Shown: positions 32,659 through 36,128 of the stretch, one piece after another
Position numbering within the stretch: position 1 is the stretch's first letter
Layout of the letters: every line of letters begins with the position of its first letter
Source: JAKANT01 sp035502095
GTDB taxonomy: Bacteria > Pseudomonadota > Gammaproteobacteria > Burkholderiales > Burkholderiaceae_F
Direction: 5' to 3'
Assembly: GCA_035502095.1 (NCBI GenBank)
Contig: DATJUX010000001.1
Location: 1-36,128, forward strand
DNA length: 36,128 nucleotides
The notes under the pieces: generated by a model
Told to the model about the DNA's origin: nothing
Database searches by the model: none
What the model saw: only the letters and a program-made list of their open reading frames with translations
Translations under genes and position numbers: made by a program

Positions 32659-33913
32659 ATGAGCACCACGCATCGTTCTCGCTCTGATCGCCGCGAACGC
32701 GGCGCCTTCGCCGATCCGCTGGCAGTGCACGCGGCGGCGTACGAGCAGTACTTGACCGATCGCGGCCACGCCGCCGGCTACATCGGCAGCTGCAACGGTG
32801 GCGTGGCGCATCTGTCGCGATGGATGGGGGCGGACACACAGGAAGCTCGCCGCGGTCAACGAAGCGCTCGTGGCCGAGTTTCTGTACGAGCATCTACCGC
32901 GCTGCACCTGCACTGTGGCGGCCCACGACCGAGGCAGCGTAAGTGCAGCCCTCGGTCACCTGCTCGTCGTGCTGCGCGCCGCGGGCGCGATCCCACCGAA
33001 GGCGCAGGACACGAGCCCGGTCGGCAAAGAACTGCGCCGCTACGACCAGTACATGGTGCAAGTGCGCGGCCTTGCGCCCAACACGCGCAAGGGCGCACTG
33101 CGCGTCGTCGGTCGGTTGCTGCGCTCGCGCTTCGGCAACGATGCGATCGACATCGCGGCAATCACGCCCGAGCACGTACGTCGCTTCTATGCCCAGCAAG
33201 CCAAGCTCTACAAGTTGCCTGCCAGCGCGGGGACGGTCGTGGCTTCGCTGCGCGGCTACTTCCGCTGGCGCGCCACGCTGGGCGATCGGGTCCACGCCCT
33301 CGTCGGCGCCCTGTCGTATCCGGCGAACTGGCAACAGGCGTCCCTGCCCAAGACGCTCAAGCCCGAGGAACTCGAGAGGCTGATCGCCTCATTCGGTTCG
33401 ATCGGTCCGTCGATGCGGCGAGCTGATGCGATCGTGCGCTGTGCGCTCGATCTCGGTCTGCGCAGCGGTGAAGTCGCTCGCTTGAGTCTCGACGATATCG
33501 ACTGGCAGGCCGGCACGGTCACTCTGCGCCACACCAAGGGACGTCGCGAGGACGTCTTGCCATTGCCGGCGGCCACTGGTCAAGCGATTGCCGCGTATCT
33601 GCGCAAGGAACGCCCCAAGACCCGGCATCGCATGGTGTTCGCGCGACACATGACACCGCGCGAGCAACCGATCGGGCCGGATCTGGTGCGCAAGACGATC
33701 CGACAGGCCTATGCACGCGCCGGCTTGCCTTACACGCGTTCGCACCTGCTACGACACACGATGGCCACCCGCTTGCTGGCGGGAGGCTCCTCGCTCAAAG
33801 AGGTGGCCGACGTTCTGCGCCATCGGTCGCTAAACACCGCGCTCGTGTACGCGAAGCTCGACAGTCGCAACCTCATCGAAGTAGCACTGCCGTGGCCCGG
33901 GAGCGCCGCATGA
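32659..33913 (+). pseudogene. Tyrosine recombinase/integrase, first of trio, frameshifted
   Basis: The frame from ATG 32659 encodes an N-terminal SAM-like core-binding part (AYEQYLTDRGHAAGYIGS, then VAHLSRWMGADT) and loses phase near 32838. The continuation in another frame, KLAAVNEALVAEFLYEHLPR and onward to 33913, gives the rest of the recombinase. Removing one base in GACACACAGG restores a plausible DTRKLAAVNEA. The catalytic domain is complete: Arg in LGLRSGEVARL, Lys in HTKGRREDVLPL, His-x-x-Arg in SHLLRHTMATRL, His in LRHRSLNT and the nucleophile Tyr in TALVYAKLD. The stop overlaps the start of the second gene. Confidence 0.78.
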
Positions 33914-34043
33914 GTACCGGTCTTGCCGCGCTCGTGGAGCGTTACCTCGAGGAACGGCGGCGCCTCGGTTTCGACCTGCGCAGTCCGGCTTACTCGTTGC
34001 GCAGCCTGGCCCGCCATGTTCGATGGACACGTCATCGCGGACC
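33910..34043 (+). pseudogene. Second recombinase of trio, N-terminal stub
   Basis: From ATG 33910, overlapping the stop of the first gene, about 45 codons encode VERYLEERRRLGFDLRSPAY and LARHV, typical of the N-terminal domain of the second RIT recombinase. After HRGPL near 34047 the sequence changes to the C-terminal part of another recombinase in a different phase. No catalytic residues are left. The stub continues as a junk tail to a stop near 34122. Confidence 0.65.
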
Positions 34044-34499
34044 GTTGGCAAGGGGCGCAAACAGCGCTCCGTGCCGCTGTGGAAGTCCACCGTCCGCGAA
34101 GTGCGCGCTTGGTTGCACCTGAACCCGCAACTGCGCCGCGAAGCGCCCCTGCTTCCCAACCGGGACGGGCATGCGATGACACGCTGCAACGTCGCTCAGC
34201 GATTAGCACTTGCAGTTGCCAGAGCGATGACCGAACAGCCCAGCCTCAAAGGCAAACATGTCTCTCCGCACACCTTGAGGCACACGACCGCAATGCATCT
34301 TCTGCAGTCGGGCGTGCCGTTCAACATCATCGCGCTGTGGCTCGGACACGAGAGTATGAACACAACGCACCGCGTCGAGGCCAACTTGGCGATGAAGGAA
34401 AAAGCGCTGGCTCGCCTCGAAGCACCGGACTGCAAGCTCACGCGCTTCCGCGCCTCCGACGACCTGATGCGTTTGAGGAAGTTCTTGCGGGCGCTGTAA
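34044..34499 (+). pseudogene. Third recombinase of trio, C-terminal fragment lacking the catalytic tyrosine
   Basis: This frame begins within the deletion junction at VGKGRKQRSVPLW and includes SPHTLRHTTAMHLLQSGVP and WLGHESMNTTH. The Lys strand, His-x-x-Arg (HTLRH) and GHES motifs are all there, but the segment that in relatives reads THxYVEANLAMKE is THRVEANLAMKE here. The codon for the nucleophilic tyrosine is missing between 34373 and 34374. With the N-terminal half also deleted, this protein cannot catalyse recombination. An ATG at 34023 could still express the fragment. Confidence 0.7.
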
Positions 34500-34798
34500 C
34501 TATGCAAAGACACCGCCGGCCCACACGGCACCACGCCGCACGAGCCGGCGATGTTCCTCCGCCGCGGAAGTTCACATAGTTGAGGTCTATGCATAGGGGT
34601 CTATGCATAGCTTTACATAGCGACCCGTTGCCGCCCTTCGCGCGCAAGAATTCGAAGCGGGAAGCCGCCGTCCACTGCAGCGCAACGGCGCTCCTGAGCG
34701 AGTCCTTAAGTCCTAACCCCGGCGTGTGTCGCCCGTGCGACCGGGTCGCGGACCGCAATGTTTGAAGTGCGGCTGCCATCGTTTGGCGCTATGCGGCG
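34500..34798. other. Non-coding end of RIT-like element and flank
   Basis: This 299-base stretch follows the last recombinase stop and holds the right inverted repeat of the element. Beyond it lies ordinary GC-rich sequence up to the serine hydrolase start. No reading frame here has recognisable content. Confidence 0.45.
34571..34610. repeat. Right inverted repeat plus 14-bp tandem unit
   Basis: Bases 34571-34601 match the left repeat perfectly in reverse orientation. Outside that, GGTCTATGCATAG occurs twice in tandem (34584-34596 and 34598-34610), so the right end has one more copy of the CTATGCATAG palindrome than the left end. A further ACATAG follows at 34615-34620. The extra unit may belong to the true outer end or to the target. 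Confidence 0.75.
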
Positions 34799-35908
34799 AT
34801 GATCACGGTCATGGCGAACTCCGAACCACCCGCAACTGAGCTGGCCACGAGGCGCTTGCTCGACGCGATGATCGCCGACCGAGCCACGCCGGGACTGCAA
34901 TACGCGTTCGTGTCGGCCGATGCGGTGCTGTTTAACTACCACGGCGGCTTGGCGGACCTGTGTGCGCAGCGTGCAGTTACCGAGTACACGACGTTCAACT
35001 CCTACTCCGTCACCAAAACCTTGACGGCCGCGGCGATACTTCGACTGGCCGAAAAGCGCCGCATTGAACTCGACCACCCGATCGCGATGTACCTCGAGCG
35101 CTGGCCACAGATCGGCAACGCGACCATCCGGCAGGCATTGCTGCATACGGGTGGTTTCGCCAACCCCAACCCGTTGCGCTGGGTGCACCTCGTCGAAGAG
35201 GAAGCCGCCTTCGACCGCACACGATTTGTTGAAGATGTCATGCGCGCACACGGGCGCCCGATCTGGACACCAGGCGCGCGCTATGCCTACTCGAACATCG
35301 GCTACCTGGTGCTCGGAGAGTTGATTGAGGAGGTCTCTGGCCAGCCATACGCTGAGTACGTGCAACGGCAACTGCTTCGACCGCTACGTCTGCGCGACGG
35401 CGAATCTCTCGCGTTCGACATTCCCCGGCCCCAGGTTCACGCGCATGGGACGCTTCAGCGCCTTGGGTTGCTGAACCTTGTGCTCGGCTTCTTCATCGAT
35501 CGGAATCACTTGGTCGAAGGCAACGTGGGGCGATGGGTCCAGTTCCGCAGCCTCAATGTCAACGGTGATGCCTATGGCGGCTTGGTTGGCAATGCGCAAG
35601 GTTTCGCGCGCTATCTGCAGGCCCTGCTGTGCGGCGACGACATCCTGTCTCCCACTACTCGCGCCATGCTCTTCACGGCTGCATCGGCTCCTGGACCCGC
35701 TAGAAGCCTCGGGTGGTTCATGGGAAGGCTCGACGACGAGCTTTGGTTTGCTCATGCGGGCGGTGGGGCGGGCTACTACTGTGAAGTGCGCGTCTATCCG
35801 CACGTCGGCCGCGCCAGCGTAGCGATGCTCAACCGCACCGGCATCCGCGACGCCCACATCCTCGATACCCTAGATCGTCCCTTCCTCGCTGGAAGTCACC
35901 GAGCGTAG
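34799..35908 (+). CDS. Serine hydrolase, class C beta-lactamase-like
   Basis: A 369-residue penicillin-binding-protein-like serine hydrolase. The three family motifs are present: Ser70-x-x-Lys73 in SVTK, the Tyr164-Ser-Asn triad in YAYSNIGY and His319-Ala-Gly in FAHAGGGAG. No signal peptide is visible at either start candidate (ATG 34799 or 34811), so it is probably cytoplasmic, unlike true AmpC lactamases. Family members include esterases, D-aminopeptidases and peptide amidases. Resistance to beta-lactams should not be inferred. It stands alone between the RIT-like remnant and an IS element. Confidence 0.87.
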   Translation: MITVMANSEPPATELATRRLLDAMIADRATPGLQYAFVSADAVLFNYHGGLADLCAQRAVTEYTTFNSYSVTKTLTAAAILRLAEKRRIELDHPIAMYLERWPQIGNATIRQALLHTGGFANPNPLRWVHLVEEEAAFDRTRFVEDVMRAHGRPIWTPGARYAYSNIGYLVLGELIEEVSGQPYAEYVQRQLLRPLRLRDGESLAFDIPRPQVHAHGTLQRLGLLNLVLGFFIDRNHLVEGNVGRWVQFRSLNVNGDAYGGLVGNAQGFARYLQALLCGDDILSPTTRAMLFTAASAPGPARSLGWFMGRLDDELWFAHAGGGAGYYCEVRVYPHVGRASVAMLNRTGIRDAHILDTLDRPFLAGSHRA

Positions 35909-36024
35909 ATAGCGGTGCGAACGAGCTGGGGCACCGCATTGCGGACGGCCGTCGGCGTCCGCTTGTGGCCGAGGTCGTGTGAAAACACCCTGCAATGATG
36001 GCCTGGCAAGATCAGATCGTCGCG

Positions 36025-36128
36025 ATGACGGAGCAGACGATGAAGCGATTCGTCGAAGGCGAGGACCGAACCCAAGTCACGCTGCTGCCTGAGTGTCTCG
36101 ACGACTACATTGAGCCAAACAACCCGGT
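36025..36128 (+). CDS. IS1182-type transposase, N-terminal fragment
   Basis: Only the first 34 codons are in the window. MKRFVEGEDRTQ, LLPECLDDYI and a final NNPV match the beginning of IS1182-family transposases, which carry an MKRFIEGxDRxQ...LFPECLEDxI...NPV pattern. Start candidates in frame are ATG at 35995, 35998, 36025 and 36040; 36025 is chosen because relatives often have a few residues before MKRF. The GTGTGAAAACAC palindrome at 35977-35988 may be part of the element's left end. Integrity cannot be judged. Confidence 0.72.
   Translation, partial: MTEQTMKRFVEGEDRTQVTLLPECLDDYIEPNNP

Larger units (their letters stand above)
32505..34601. mobile_element. Decayed RIT-like element (tyrosine recombinases between inverted repeats)
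   Basis: Perfect 31-bp inverted repeats at 32505-32535 and 34571-34601 bound about 2.1 kb that contain remnants of three different tyrosine recombinase genes in one direction with overlapping starts and stops. This is the layout of RIT ('recombinase in trio') elements. The copy is damaged: the first gene has a frameshift, the second is reduced to its N-terminus, and the third keeps only its C-terminal half without the nucleophilic tyrosine. An intact RIT would be about 1-1.3 kb longer. The identity rests on architecture and recombinase motifs. Confidence 0.65.

Noticed and set aside
34799..35908. Beta-lactam resistance gene
   Set aside because: The class C motifs are shared by many esterases and peptidases, and no signal peptide is visible, so an AmpC-type role is not supported.
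1..36128. CRISPR array or defence system
   Set aside because: No regularly spaced repeats and no cas or defence-type nuclease genes beyond the toxin-antitoxin pairs were seen.

Overview
The window is a GC-rich stretch of bacterial chromosome. Codon use, the enzyme families and the mobile elements suggest a proteobacterium, most likely a betaproteobacterium of Burkholderiales type; this is inference, because no rRNA, complete tRNA or marker gene is present. It reads as an accessory catabolic island of about 27 kb between two zones of mobile-element debris.

Left edge (1-1974): the last 141 bases of an IS66-family element, inserted into a transposase gene of the DDE integrase-core type that is also frameshifted. 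A VapBC toxin-antitoxin pair follows (AbrB-type antitoxin, PIN toxin) with a perfect inverted repeat at its promoter.

Catabolic island (2309-30731), in five transcription units. (1) A LysR regulator diverges from a tightly overlapping plus-strand operon: zinc-type D-serine/D-3-hydroxyaspartate dehydratase-like enzyme, RidA, a two-domain GNAT acetyltransferase and a PuuB-like FAD oxidoreductase. (2) A minus-strand unit: a second GNAT, a hydroxyacid dehydrogenase, a class III aminotransferase, an Lrp/AsnC regulator, an aldehyde dehydrogenase, a cupin and another FAD oxidoreductase. (3) A plus-strand unit: a HAD hydrolase, a second PuuB-like FAD oxidoreductase, a complete oligopeptide-type ABC importer, a tartrate/D-malate dehydrogenase and a frameshifted aspartase. 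(4) A minus-strand succinate-semialdehyde-type dehydrogenase. (5) A plus-strand M20 amidohydrolase, alanine racemase and DadA. Together these could import an amino compound, acylate it, oxidise or transaminate the amine, oxidise the aldehyde, remove the acyl group and feed pyruvate, oxaloacetate or fumarate into central metabolism. The substrate cannot be read from the sequence.

Right edge (30732-36128): a tRNA/tmRNA 3'-end-like sequence with GGGGGCAA repeats (a probable old attachment site), a RelE/ParE toxin remnant, a second VapBC pair (ribbon-helix-helix antitoxin), a decayed element bounded by perfect 31-bp inverted repeats that holds remnants of three tyrosine recombinases (a RIT-like 'recombinase in trio'), a class C beta-lactamase-like serine hydrolase, and the start of an IS1182-type transposase cut by the window edge.

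Most notable: the paired GNAT + FAD-oxidase modules, the degenerate RIT-like element whose last recombinase lacks its nucleophilic tyrosine, and the att-like region at the right edge of the catabolic genes.
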